The notes under the pieces: model-generated
Told to the model about the DNA's origin: nothing
The model's input: the letters and a program-made list of their open reading frames with translations, nothing else
Databases searched by the model: none
Position numbers and translations under genes: made by a program
Source: Oscillospiraceae bacterium
GTDB taxonomy: Bacteria > Bacillota > Clostridia > Oscillospirales > CAG-272
NCBI GenBank assembly: GCA_015065205.1
Contig: SVQS01000037.1
Span: 1-13,046 of the forward strand
Direction of reading: 5' to 3'
DNA length: 13,046 nt
Shown here: positions 1-6,573 of the stretch, piece after piece
Numbering within the stretch: position 1 is the stretch's first letter
Layout of the letters: the number at the start of each line of letters is the position of its first letter

Positions 1-2152
1 ATGCTTTTTTAATACCTTCTGCGGTAGCTGCGCTATTATCGCACATGCAATACTGCAGCAAAATACCAACTTGGTCACGAGCTTCGGAGGAGCCAACGAA
101 GGCGGGAGAGGTAAAGTAAGCATCCGCTTGCCCCAAGCAAACCTTTGCACTCAGCGCAGCAATGTTGTTGCCGCCGTCAGCCTTGTTAAGGAAGTTTGCG
201 TATACGGGGTGATCCTCAACGGATTTGATTACGGGAATGTAACCGGAAGCCATAGAGAACTCAGCTTGGAAGCCAACGTTGGTGGTGAGGAACTTCATAA
301 ACAGCCAAGAAGCAAGAACCTCTGCTTCGTTAGCATCCTCAAAGATGCAAAGGGAAGGACCTCGAGCGATCACCTTGGGGTTGGAGGGATCAACCTGCGG
401 AATGGGAGCAATGCCAACCTCAAAGGGATACTTGCCGTCGTCACCCTTATCAGGGCGTTGATGCTGTGCGCCTGCAGAAGAACCGATAGACATATAGCAT
501 CTAACTGAGTAGGGGTGGGGATCTGTTTCGGTGAATATGGTGGAAGTGTAAGCACCCAAAAGTTCCTGGGTGGTTACGTAACCCTTTTGGTACCATTCAC
601 GGAATCTTGCAACAAAATTGCGGTTGGTTTCATTGTCAAACAAGAAATGGTCACCGGTTGCGCTGGTGTAGGGGGAACCTAATTGCTGGCACATATTGAT
701 AAACCAGTTTGATTCGGAGTCATAGCCGAGGGGAATGCAGTTGGGGTCAATTGCTTTGAGTTGTGCGCAAACCTCTTCCATTTCATCCCAAGTGGTGGGA
801 ACCTTAATGTTGTGCTTCTCAAAGAAGGTCTTGTTGTAGTAAAGAACCTCGGTGGATTTAGACAGGGGCATTGTGTACATCAAGTCATCGCCGTATACAC
901 TGCCTTCTTCATAAAATCCGTCGATAAAATCATCTATTTGTGCCTGTGTCAAGCCAATTTGTTCAACCGTTCCGTCGGCACGGGTAATTGTCTCCAACGA
1001 AGCGACAAAATCATCCAAGGTTTTTACAGCACCAACCTTGTTATAGACTGCTACGTGTTCGGGATAGCAGTAAGCAATGTTAGGTTGGTCGCCAACGGTG
1101 AGCGCGGTCTTGATTTGAGCGAAAACATCGTCATAACCGCCAACCTGCTTGTGCTCAACGGTGATGTTGGGATAAAGCTCATTAAACTCTTCAATGTATA
1201 TATCCAACACCTCTCGCAAATTTGCACCCATTGTGTGATAGAAAACGATTGTGACTTCGTCCCCATCTTCTATAGAGGGTGGTTGTTCTTCTTGTTTTTC
1301 TTTTTCTGTGAGGGTTACAATGCTACCACCAAACACCTTGGTGTCGGCATTGGCGGGGGCTCCGTCTACAAACCAATCGTACTCAGTAAGAGAGTCCTCA
1401 TAGGTGTCATCTCCATCTCCACCAATTGAGGGAAAGAAAATCAATTCAACAAAGCTTGCCAAATCAATGTAAGTGTCATCGTTGGCATCTATAATTACAC
1501 GGAGAGAGTGGCTATCGTTTGTAGCAGAAGCAAGTTGAATACCGATGTAATCGGGGGTTATGGACGTTTCAGGAGGTGTCGGAAGTACAGTGTCTTCGAC
1601 TATTATTGGTTTGCAAATTATGACACTACCACCAAACAGCTTGGTATCGGCTTGAGCGAGCTTTCCATCTACATACCATTTACAAAACTCGAGAGTTTCC
1701 TCATAGGGCATATTTGCAAACTCTACAGGGGAAACAATTTGGTTAAAGAAGTTTTTAAAATCAATGTAGACGTTATCATCGGAGTCAATGATTGCACGCA
1801 GGAAAACAGCTTTATCTGTTATGCCGAAAACCTGATAACCGACAGACTCTATATTGGCGGAGAGTTCTGGCTTGTCGGGTGTTACCGGAGTGTCGGGAGT
1901 GGTGCTTCCCTCGGGAGTAGTACCTTCGGGAGTAGTTACTTCGGGAGTAGTACCTTCGGGAGTAGTTGCTTCGGGAGTGGTGGTTCCTTCCGAAGAAGTT
2001 TCTTCGGGAGTGGATTCCTTAGGAGTTGTTCCATCAAGAGCGGTTTCATCAGATGTGGTTTGGATTGGATTGAATGTGACTGTGAAACCATCACAAGCAC
2101 ACAGCGTCAAGCCAATCGTGAGCAAAAGTAACAGAGAAATTAACCGTTTCAT
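1..2152 (-). CDS. Extracellular solute-binding lipoprotein of an ABC sugar-type importer, with N-terminal duplicated domain (C-terminus off window)
   Basis: Reading leftward from ATG at 2152 (GGAGGG five bases upstream) gives 717 open codons to the window edge. Residues 1-20 are a lipoprotein signal (MKRLI, hydrophobic run, LCAC) with Cys20 as the likely lipid-anchored residue. Residues about 42-95 are a Thr/Pro/Glu linker built on TTPEG repeats. Residues 104-181 and 202-283 are two related copies of a domain I do not recognise. From about residue 300 (VTIVFYHTMG) the protein matches family 1 solute-binding proteins, including TEVLYYNKTFFEKHN, VPTTWDEMEEV and a late VGFQAEFSMASGYIPV segment. 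About 417 residues of this domain are present, so it is nearly complete. By family it should bind a sugar or glycerol-phosphate-like ligand outside the membrane and pass it to an ABC permease. The permease genes are probably beyond the left edge. The ligand cannot be named from sequence. Confidence 0.93.
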   Translation of the reverse strand, partial: MKRLISLLLLLTIGLTLCACDGFTVTFNPIQTTSDETALDGTTPKESTPEETSSEGTTTPEATTPEGTTPEVTTPEGTTPEGSTTPDTPVTPDKPELSANIESVGYQVFGITDKAVFLRAIIDSDDNVYIDFKNFFNQIVSPVEFANMPYEETLEFCKWYVDGKLAQADTKLFGGSVIICKPIIVEDTVLPTPPETSITPDYIGIQLASATNDSHSLRVIIDANDDTYIDLASFVELIFFPSIGGDGDDTYEDSLTEYDWFVDGAPANADTKVFGGSIVTLTEKEKQEEQPPSIEDGDEVTIVFYHTMGANLREVLDIYIEEFNELYPNITVEHKQVGGYDDVFAQIKTALTVGDQPNIAYCYPEHVAVYNKVGAVKTLDDFVASLETITRADGTVEQIGLTQAQIDDFIDGFYEEGSVYGDDLMYTMPLSKSTEVLYYNKTFFEKHNIKVPTTWDEMEEVCAQLKAIDPNCIPLGYDSESNWFINMCQQLGSPYTSATGDHFLFDNETNRNFVARFREWYQKGYVTTQELLGAYTSTIFTETDPHPYSVRCYMSIGSSAGAQHQRPDKGDDGKYPFEVGIAPIPQVDPSNPKVIARGPSLCIFEDANEAEVLASWLFMKFLTTNVGFQAEFSMASGYIPVIKSVEDHPVYANFLNKADGGNNIAALSAKVCLGQADAYFTSPAFVGSSEARDQVGILLQYCMCDNSAATAEGIKKA
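1304..1843 (-). repeat. Two tandem copies of an unrecognised ~80-residue domain inside the solute-binding protein
   Basis: Copy 1 is residues 104-181 (1610-1843) and copy 2 is residues 202-283 (1304-1549) of the lipoprotein. Both run in the same order: LRAIID.DDNVYIDF against LRVIIDANDDTYIDL, then a loop, then WYVDGKLAQADTKLFGGSVI against WFVDGAPANADTKVFGGSIV. Identity is roughly 40 percent by eye. A 20-residue linker (PTPPETSITPD) separates them. The nucleotide sequences have diverged, so this is an old duplication rather than a recent slippage. The aromatic W(Y/F)VDG and FGG signatures suggest a small beta-sandwich, which is inference. I cannot match it to a named family. Confidence 0.8.
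1895..1990 (-). repeat. 15-bp tandem repeats encoding the TTPE(G/V/A) linker
   Basis: The motif GGGAGT on the plus strand recurs at 1895, 1913, 1928, 1943, 1958 and 1973, with spacings of 18, 15, 15, 15 and 15. On the coding strand it encodes repeated ACT-ACT-CCC-GAA-GGT units (Thr-Thr-Pro-Glu-Gly). The repeats keep the reading frame. They form a flexible surface stalk between the lipid anchor and the folded domains. Linker length could vary by slippage in steps of five residues. Confidence 0.85.
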
Positions 2153-2177
2153 TTTTACCCTCCAATTTTTATTTTAT

Positions 2178-2191
2178 TTGGGATATCCCAA
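2178..2191. promoter_or_regulatory. Perfect 14-bp palindrome at the start site (probable repressor operator)
   Basis: TTGGGATATCCCAA is a perfect inverted repeat. It begins at the last base of the -10 hexamer and covers the expected transcription start. A dimeric repressor bound here would block transcription, as expected for a sugar-responsive importer. The regulator is not encoded in the window and its family is unknown. Confidence 0.55.
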
Positions 2192-2219
2192 TTGTAATAC
2201 ATTTTACAAGATTTGTCAA
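2191..2219 (-). promoter_or_regulatory. Sigma-A promoter of the solute-binding protein gene
   Basis: On the minus strand a perfect -35 TTGACA (2219-2214) is followed by a 17-nt spacer and -10 TACAAT (2196-2191). This lies about 40 bases upstream of the ATG at 2152 and just past the terminator of the preceding unit. The solute-binding protein therefore has its own start site. Confidence 0.88.
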
Positions 2220-2226
2220 CCCTTTT

Positions 2227-2260
2227 AAAAAAAATCTCCGCGCCCACAGGGACGCGGAGA
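2227..2260 (-). terminator. Rho-independent terminator of the ABC/GldFG unit
   Basis: On the minus strand, eight-base arms TCTCCGCG and CGCGGAGA, with an inner CCC/GGG pairing, are followed by a run of eight T. It starts 19 bases after the permease stop codon and separates this unit from the solute-binding protein promoter. Confidence 0.92.
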
Positions 2261-2278
2261 GCGTTTGATGATGAGAAA

Positions 2279-4483
2279 TTAACGTTTTTTGCGTTTGTAA
2301 AGGTATACCGCCGAGGGGATAATGAATGCCAGCGGCAAAATCAGTATCAGAACAATACCTAAAACGGTAATACCGTTTGTGTCAAGTGCCAAACCGTCGG
2401 TGGTCATCAGCGTTGAGGAAATACTCACACCTGTGTAGGTATTGTCGGTCATCCAATTCATGGCAGAACGAATGAGTGTGAAGTTGTCGGTTTGTGGGAA
2501 ATTATACGCGATGATTGATGCCGATTCAGGGGAAGTGAGCCACAAAAGTGTCCCCTCTCCCTTTTGAGCAACAGCGGCGCAAACGTATTGCGTGCTTGCT
2601 TCTTCGCTTTCTTCTTTTGTCAATTTTCCATTTTCATCCACTGTATACAAAGCGCCCGTTTTCTCGCCCGTATACAGAAGTGGGACGACTGTCACTCCAT
2701 CCGGAGTATTATCATCAATTTGAATGGCATGGGCGGTTATTACGACAAATTGACTATCAAAATCGGTTGTGATTTCACATTTGTCACGCGAGGCGATGTG
2801 TGCCGAAAAGGAATAGGGGAGTTCAGCAGAGTAGTAATAGTCTTTATCGGTCTCTCCCACGATGTTCTTAACATCCAATACGTCAAGCCCGAATTTTTGC
2901 GTTACGCTATGCAGATTCGGCATGTTCGGATAGATGCAAGAGGTTACAAGAAAGACCTTTCCACCGTCCCCAAGGTAGCTCGATAGTGCCTTGGCTTCAT
3001 CTTCGGTAATATCGGTTTTTGGGGTATGGAGAATGAGCAGGTCGCAATTCGTTCCAATATTGAGAGGAGAAGGGATTTCTTCAAAATAGTAACCGCCGGC
3101 AATAAGGTAGTCGCGCAAGGATGCATCCATTGCGTTTTGTGAGCCGTAAATTTTAGCGATGGGAACATTTTCTGATGTAACGTAATGAATGGCGTTTGTT
3201 AGTCTCATGCAACCGTCAAAATAAGCCACGGTGGTTTGCGAGGAGTAGAGCTGAGCACCGAATTCTATGGCATTCTCGCTATACTGTCCCGAGCTTTGAT
3301 TGGCATACGCGCTTAGATAATAGGCGTATTGTGTAGGTGAGAGACTTGCTTGCAAATCTGCATTGTAATAGTGATAAAGGTCATTGTTGTCAAGCAAAAT
3401 GTGTCGACCGTTTGAAACAACAACAAAGCTTTGGTTGCTCAATTGTGTAGCACCGTAGTGCGCCAAAAAGTCAGAATCCTTTGCGGTGTTGATGATCTCT
3501 ACACGCAAATGGGGCGAGAGCTCAGCAAGGTCGTAAAGAAAATATTGAATGTCAATATCTGCCGATTTTTTGCCACCGTCCACCAGATAATAGATGGTTA
3601 CGTCGTCTTCAAGCTGTTTGAGGTAATCCTTTGTTTCGGCAACGATCTCAAAGGTTTCGGCGTTCTTAACACTCGGGTTGATCAAATGCTCGGGAATGAG
3701 AGACGCCCCCATACTCAAGCAAAGCGAAAGAACAAGTGCAACTGCCGCCAAGGTTTTAGCCTTGCGGCGGCGCGTGGGGAGCTGCAAATCTCCGCGGCGG
3801 TTGCGGCAGAGGATGGTTGCGAGCGCAAGGCAGAGAACAATTCCCGAAAGAAGCGAGGTAAGGTCAGCAATGGGGAAGCGTCCGTAGGTAAAGGCGTAAA
3901 ACAATCCGACGGGGTTGATAGATGTCATAAGTGAGAGGGGAATCTCATCCAAGGGCAGGAGCGTGATGAGAAAATGATAGAGATAAAATGCAACAGGCGG
4001 GATGTATGCGCACACTGCACCAATGCGCGAAGTAGGAAGAATGGCGAGGAGTACCTGCTCCAAGGAGATAAGCAGAGCTGTAAGCAAAACATAGCCCAAA
4101 ATAGATGTATAAACACTACCAAAGGAGATGTTGCCTATTGCACTGAGCAGAGTGGGTAGGAGCGCTAACTCCAAAACGGGTATCAAAAACACGGTCAAAG
4201 ATGCCAAAAATCGACCAACCGTCAAGGAGACGGGAGAGATGCCCATTGCAAAATAGCAATCTTCAAAGTGCGTGCGCTTTTGCCGGCGGTCGGCAAAAAT
4301 CGGTAAGAGGGGTACGAGAGCGAGTGTGATGGGCGTGAGATAAACGGGAATGAACTGCAACCCACCCATCGGTGCAAGAATCGTTGCCGAGATGCCAACT
4401 GCCGCCAAAAGAATTGTTAAGATGATGTAGGTCGACTTGGTGCGAAAATAGAGCTTTAGCTCTTTACGATAAACAGAGAACAT
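2279..4483 (-). CDS. GldF/GldG-like fused ABC-2 permease with extracytoplasmic auxiliary domain
   Basis: The protein has 734 residues. Residues 1-230 look like an ABC-2 type permease with about six hydrophobic segments (around 18-37, 44-64, 92-113, 123-145, 153-176, 207-226). Its N-terminus reads MFSVYRKELKLYFRTKSTYI, typical of GldF-like subunits. Another membrane segment at 243-262 leads into a long soluble region (about 270-700) like the GldG/ABC auxiliary domain (VTIYYLVDGG, CDLLILHTPKTDI, LSSYLGDGGKVFLVTS). A C-terminal anchor (704-727) ends in YKRKKR. In Bacteroidetes GldF and GldG are separate genes for gliding-associated transport, while fused or adjacent versions occur in other phyla without gliding. 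The substrate is unknown. Its ATG overlaps the stop of the upstream ATPase-like gene by one base (TAATG), indicating translational coupling. Confidence 0.87.
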   Translation of the reverse strand: MFSVYRKELKLYFRTKSTYIILTILLAAVGISATILAPMGGLQFIPVYLTPITLALVPLLPIFADRRQKRTHFEDCYFAMGISPVSLTVGRFLASLTVFLIPVLELALLPTLLSAIGNISFGSVYTSILGYVLLTALLISLEQVLLAILPTSRIGAVCAYIPPVAFYLYHFLITLLPLDEIPLSLMTSINPVGLFYAFTYGRFPIADLTSLLSGIVLCLALATILCRNRRGDLQLPTRRRKAKTLAAVALVLSLCLSMGASLIPEHLINPSVKNAETFEIVAETKDYLKQLEDDVTIYYLVDGGKKSADIDIQYFLYDLAELSPHLRVEIINTAKDSDFLAHYGATQLSNQSFVVVSNGRHILLDNNDLYHYYNADLQASLSPTQYAYYLSAYANQSSGQYSENAIEFGAQLYSSQTTVAYFDGCMRLTNAIHYVTSENVPIAKIYGSQNAMDASLRDYLIAGGYYFEEIPSPLNIGTNCDLLILHTPKTDITEDEAKALSSYLGDGGKVFLVTSCIYPNMPNLHSVTQKFGLDVLDVKNIVGETDKDYYYSAELPYSFSAHIASRDKCEITTDFDSQFVVITAHAIQIDDNTPDGVTVVPLLYTGEKTGALYTVDENGKLTKEESEEASTQYVCAAVAQKGEGTLLWLTSPESASIIAYNFPQTDNFTLIRSAMNWMTDNTYTGVSISSTLMTTDGLALDTNGITVLGIVLILILPLAFIIPSAVYLYKRKKR

Positions 4484-5295
4484 TAGTTTTCGCCCTCCTT
4501 TTCGTCGGTGTCAAGCACCTCGTAGTCGCTGCTCTTTTGCATCAGCAGCTTCAAAAGAGCCTTTGTGCGGTTACTTTGGGAAGTGTCAGCTTCGGGAGGA
4601 GCGGACGCTTCCGCCGGTGCGGCAGAGAACTCTGTCGTCAATGCTTCATCATTGGCGGATGTTACCGTTTTGAGCGTACCGTCCTGCAAAACAAGGATCT
4701 CGTCGCACATTTCCTTCAGATCGCGCGTCGAGGGAGTGCAAAGGAAAATTGTATACGTGTCGCCAAAATATGAGATAAGCTCACGCATTTTTTGCGCATC
4801 CTTGGCCAAAAGCCCCGATAGCGGAGAGGTCAATATCAAAATTTCGGGATTTCCCAAAAGGGTTTGAAGCAAACAGAGAATGCGCTTCTCACCGTGCGAA
4901 AGATTGACGATCAGACGCTCTTTTTTGTCCGCAAGATCGGCAAGCTCCAAGAGCTCGTGCGCGTGGCGGATGGTTTTGTCATAGTTCAGCTCGCGTGCAT
5001 CGGCAACTGACATTAAATATTCAAGAGGGGTCAATTCGTTGTCGGGGAGCAGATCGGCGCCAAGATACCCAATGCCGCGTCGAGCCTGCTTTGCCTCGCG
5101 GTGCAGATCAAATCCGCCTGCAAGAATCGTACCGCTTGTGGGGGTGCGCGCGCCGCTCATTAGGGCAAGCAGGCAGACAGCATCCGCATAGCAAGGCGAA
5201 AAAACGCCATACGTCTTGCCATTTGGCAAGCGAAAGCTGACGTCTTTCACTGTACCCGTGCCCAAAGAGCCCGAAACCGATTTCAATTCTATCAA
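4483..5295 (-). CDS. Degenerate ABC ATPase-like protein (probable pseudo-ATPase), partner of the GldFG permease
   Basis: The fold of an ABC nucleotide-binding domain is recognisable, but the catalytic motifs are gone. The Walker A position reads GVFSPCYADAVCLL where GLLGPNGAGKSTLL is expected, so the lysine is Ala39. Walker B plus glutamate reads ILILTSPLSGLL instead of ILILDEPTSGLD (Thr156, Ser157). The H-loop His is Pro188 (CTPSTRDL). Only the signature-like LSHGEKR is kept. The reading frame is intact and the rest is well conserved, so this is not a decaying pseudogene. A polar Ala/Pro/Glu-rich tail follows residue 215. I chose the TTG at 5295 because GGAGGA lies seven bases upstream; a TTG at 5310 or GTG at 5301 is also in frame but the Shine-Dalgarno would be overlapped or too close. 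It is the first gene of the two-gene unit. Confidence 0.88.
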   Translation of the reverse strand: MIELKSVSGSLGTGTVKDVSFRLPNGKTYGVFSPCYADAVCLLALMSGARTPTSGTILAGGFDLHREAKQARRGIGYLGADLLPDNELTPLEYLMSVADARELNYDKTIRHAHELLELADLADKKERLIVNLSHGEKRILCLLQTLLGNPEILILTSPLSGLLAKDAQKMRELISYFGDTYTIFLCTPSTRDLKEMCDEILVLQDGTLKTVTSANDEALTTEFSAAPAEASAPPEADTSQSNRTKALLKLLMQKSSDYEVLDTDEKEGEN

Positions 5296-5330
5296 GGTCA
5301 CGTCCTCCAATCAAGAAAGATGTTATCCCC

Positions 5331-5339
5331 TATATAGTA
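5331..5339 (-). promoter_or_regulatory. Probable -10 element of the ABC/GldFG unit
   Basis: On the minus strand, TACTATATA offers overlapping hexamers TATATA or TACTAT, about 36-44 bases upstream of the TTG start. No good -35 lies 16-18 bases upstream (TGCAGG or AAATGC). That is typical of promoters that need an activator, and the 11-bp repeats lie exactly there. Confidence 0.45.
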
Positions 5340-5350
5340 CACCTTTTTTG

Positions 5351-5388
5351 TGTCCTGCATTTGACTGCTTTATGACTTTTTTATGACT
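5351..5388 (-). promoter_or_regulatory. 11-bp-spaced TGACT direct repeats (candidate PhoB/OmpR-type activator site)
   Basis: On the plus strand TGACT begins at 5362, 5373 and 5384, and a weaker TGTCC at 5351, all exactly 11 bases apart. On the coding (minus) strand this reads AGTCATAAA, AGTCATAAA and AGTCAAATG. One-turn spaced direct repeats are how PhoB/OmpR-family response regulators bind, and GTCATAAA resembles the E. coli Pho box half-site. The array overlaps and extends upstream of the missing -35 of the ABC/GldFG promoter. The regulator's identity is inference. Confidence 0.5.
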
Positions 5389-5412
5389 GACAAAAAAAGA
5401 AACGAGATAGCA

Positions 5413-5452
5413 AAAGACACATCAAATCGGCTTATCGAAATGATGTGTCTTT
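5413..5452 (-). terminator. Terminator of the XRE regulator gene
   Basis: On the minus strand, a perfect 12-bp stem (AAAGACACATCA / TGATGTGTCTTT) with a further TCG/CGA pairing starts inside the XRE stop codon and is followed by a T-rich tail. The plus-strand flank is also T-rich, so it could act in both directions. Confidence 0.75.
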
Positions 5453-5750
5453 ATTGTTTCTGTTTATTTTTTGCACGTAGAGAGGATATGAGCCGTTTGA
5501 CAGTTATAATGTCCTCCTCGTCAAGTCCTGCGAGATCTACGGCTTCGGTTTGCTCAAGCCCCAACAGATAGTCGGTGGTCACATGAAATACGGACGCTAA
5601 TTTTGTTAATATTTCAGGTGAAGGATAACGTTCTTGAAGTTCGTAATAGCTGACCACGGATTTCGTAACGCCAAGTCTATTTGCTAATTCTTGCTGTGTT
5701 AAGTTCTCTTGAAGTCGTAGCTTTTTCAATGTGCTACCGAAGTCAACCAT
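5451..5750 (-). CDS. XRE-family transcriptional regulator
   Basis: This is a 99-residue DNA-binding protein. Residues 5-63 form a Cro/C1-type helix-turn-helix (FGSTLKKLRLQENLTQQELA, then LGVTKSVVSYYE with the recognition helix at about 27-37). LLGLEQ follows, then an acidic-to-basic C-terminal helix (LDEEDIITVKRLISSLRAK). The ATG at 5750 has a GGGGG stretch seven bases upstream. It is divergent from the membrane protein gene at 5892 and their promoters overlap, so it most likely controls that gene and its own expression. Size and architecture match stand-alone Firmicutes regulators next to small membrane proteins. Confidence 0.93.
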   Translation of the reverse strand: MVDFGSTLKKLRLQENLTQQELANRLGVTKSVVSYYELQERYPSPEILTKLASVFHVTTDYLLGLEQTEAVDLAGLDEEDIITVKRLISSLRAKNKQKQ

Positions 5751-5808
5751 AATTACACCCCCTGTCTGTTTTTAGTTTACCACAAAAATATGCAAAATTG
5801 GTTGACAA

Positions 5809-5837
5809 ATTGTACTAAAACAGTTGACAAGTGTCGA
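5809..5837 (-). promoter_or_regulatory. Promoter of the XRE gene
   Basis: On the minus strand -35 TCGACA (5837-5832), a 17-nt spacer and -10 TACAAT (5814-5809) lie about 60 bases upstream of the XRE ATG. Its -35 region falls inside the spacer of the divergent promoter. Confidence 0.7.
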
Positions 5838-5852
5838 AAGCTGTGATATAAT
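5824..5852 (+). promoter_or_regulatory. Consensus promoter of the small membrane protein gene
   Basis: TTGACA (5824-5829), a 17-nt spacer and TATAAT (5847-5852) match the sigma-A consensus perfectly, 40 bases before the ATG at 5892. A second TTGACAA sits 22 bases upstream (5802). Short dyads ACAA-A-TTGT (5806-5814) and GACA-AG-TGTC (5826-5835) could be half-sites for the neighbouring XRE protein. Confidence 0.88.
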
Positions 5853-5891
5853 GGTTTTACCAAATAAATTTTAAGAAGGGTAGGTTTTTTT

Positions 5892-6374
5892 ATGGAAATT
5901 TTATGGATCATTCTTTTGATCATTGGAGTAGTGCTTGCAATAAAGTTTGTGCGGTTCCTGTTTCTTAATTGGCTTATTAGTAGAATACTGAGTTTGGTTG
6001 CAGCATTTATTTCGTTGATTTTGCCATTGTTCGGTACGAATATGTGGGCATGCATTGTTCTATCTGCGGCATCTTGGTGTTTCCTTATAGGTCCTGTTAT
6101 TTTTGACGTAGATTATGATTTTACCAAATGGGATGTTCTTGATAGAGATTCCGATGGTTATATTAAAACAATAGGTCCCCAAAAGAGCGGAGGGTTTATA
6201 GGAAATGCTGTGGGAGCTCTCGCTATATCCGCTGCTATATACATCATATTTGGTGAACCATATCCAATGGTTTATATTCTTTTGCCGTTGCTGTTAGTGC
6301 TTCTCAATCTTTGGATCAGTCGTGCTTTCTGGAAGGGATTTCTTGCAGCAGTTATTAAAAAGAAAGAAGACTAA
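5892..6374 (+). CDS. Small multi-pass membrane protein of unknown function
   Basis: I do not recognise this 160-residue protein. Hydrophobic segments lie at about 3-20, 31-48, 51-70, 103-120 and 125-142. A hydrophilic loop at 72-102 is rich in Asp (VDYDFTKWDVLDRDSDGY), and the C-terminus is basic (IKKKED). The loop has no calcium-binding or enzymatic motif that I can identify. An AGAAGGGTAGG purine stretch precedes the ATG with a T-run between. It is the only plus-strand gene in the first 12.5 kb, is more AT-rich than its neighbours, and is flanked by hairpins. With the divergent XRE gene it forms a two-gene accessory module, probably under repressor control. Confidence 0.8.
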   Translation: MEILWIILLIIGVVLAIKFVRFLFLNWLISRILSLVAAFISLILPLFGTNMWACIVLSAASWCFLIGPVIFDVDYDFTKWDVLDRDSDGYIKTIGPQKSGGFIGNAVGALAISAAIYIIFGEPYPMVYILLPLLLVLLNLWISRAFWKGFLAAVIKKKED

Positions 6375-6420
6375 TACATAATTTTACAGGTCGAATCATT
6401 ACTTGTAAAAGATTTATTGA

Positions 6421-6470
6421 TTATACGAGAAAGGGACGTTTTGGCTAAAAAACGTCCCTTTCTCGTATAA
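6421..6470. repeat. Perfect 22-bp inverted repeat, probable terminator of the membrane protein gene or a palindromic repeat element
   Basis: The arm at 6421-6442 (TTATACGAGAAAGGG then ACGTTTT) is matched exactly by the arm at 6449-6470, with a six-base loop (GGCTAA). It lies 47 bases after the plus-strand stop. The stem is long for an ordinary terminator and lacks a clean T-run after it. The core GGGACG/CGTCCC flanked by A and T tracts could still terminate in either direction. Confidence 0.7.
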
Positions 6471-6546
6471 TTTAAATGTCAACAGTGAAGTTCTTTTAAA
6501 AGCGGTTTCCCATAAAACATTGTGTTTAAGCATTTGTGGTGGCGAA

Positions 6547-6573
6547 GGAACTCTTCTATAAAAGAAGCGTTCC
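6547..6573. repeat. Second imperfect hairpin in the 6375-6599 intergenic region
   Basis: Arms GGAACTCTTCT (6547-6557) and AGAAGCGTTCC (6563-6573) pair over 11 bases with one mismatch and a five-base loop. There is no T-run on either side. It lies just downstream of the truncated EEP copy and, with the 22-bp inverted repeat, makes most of the non-coding stretch 6375-6599 structured. I see no convincing gene there. Confidence 0.5.

Noticed and set aside
1895..1990. Short regular repeats considered as a CRISPR array or minisatellite.
   Set aside because: Period 15 with no unique spacers, in frame inside a coding linker.
761..2131. Plus-strand open frames of 222 and 207 codons, the second with a Gly/Ser/Phe repeat.
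   Set aside because: Both are antisense to the solute-binding protein. The apparent repeat protein is the reverse reading of the TTPEG linker repeats.
5451..6374. XRE gene plus small membrane protein as a toxin-antitoxin or phage immunity pair.
   Set aside because: The genes are divergent rather than co-transcribed, the membrane protein is 160 residues with five segments, unlike known small toxins, and no phage gene is nearby. Not excluded, only unsupported.
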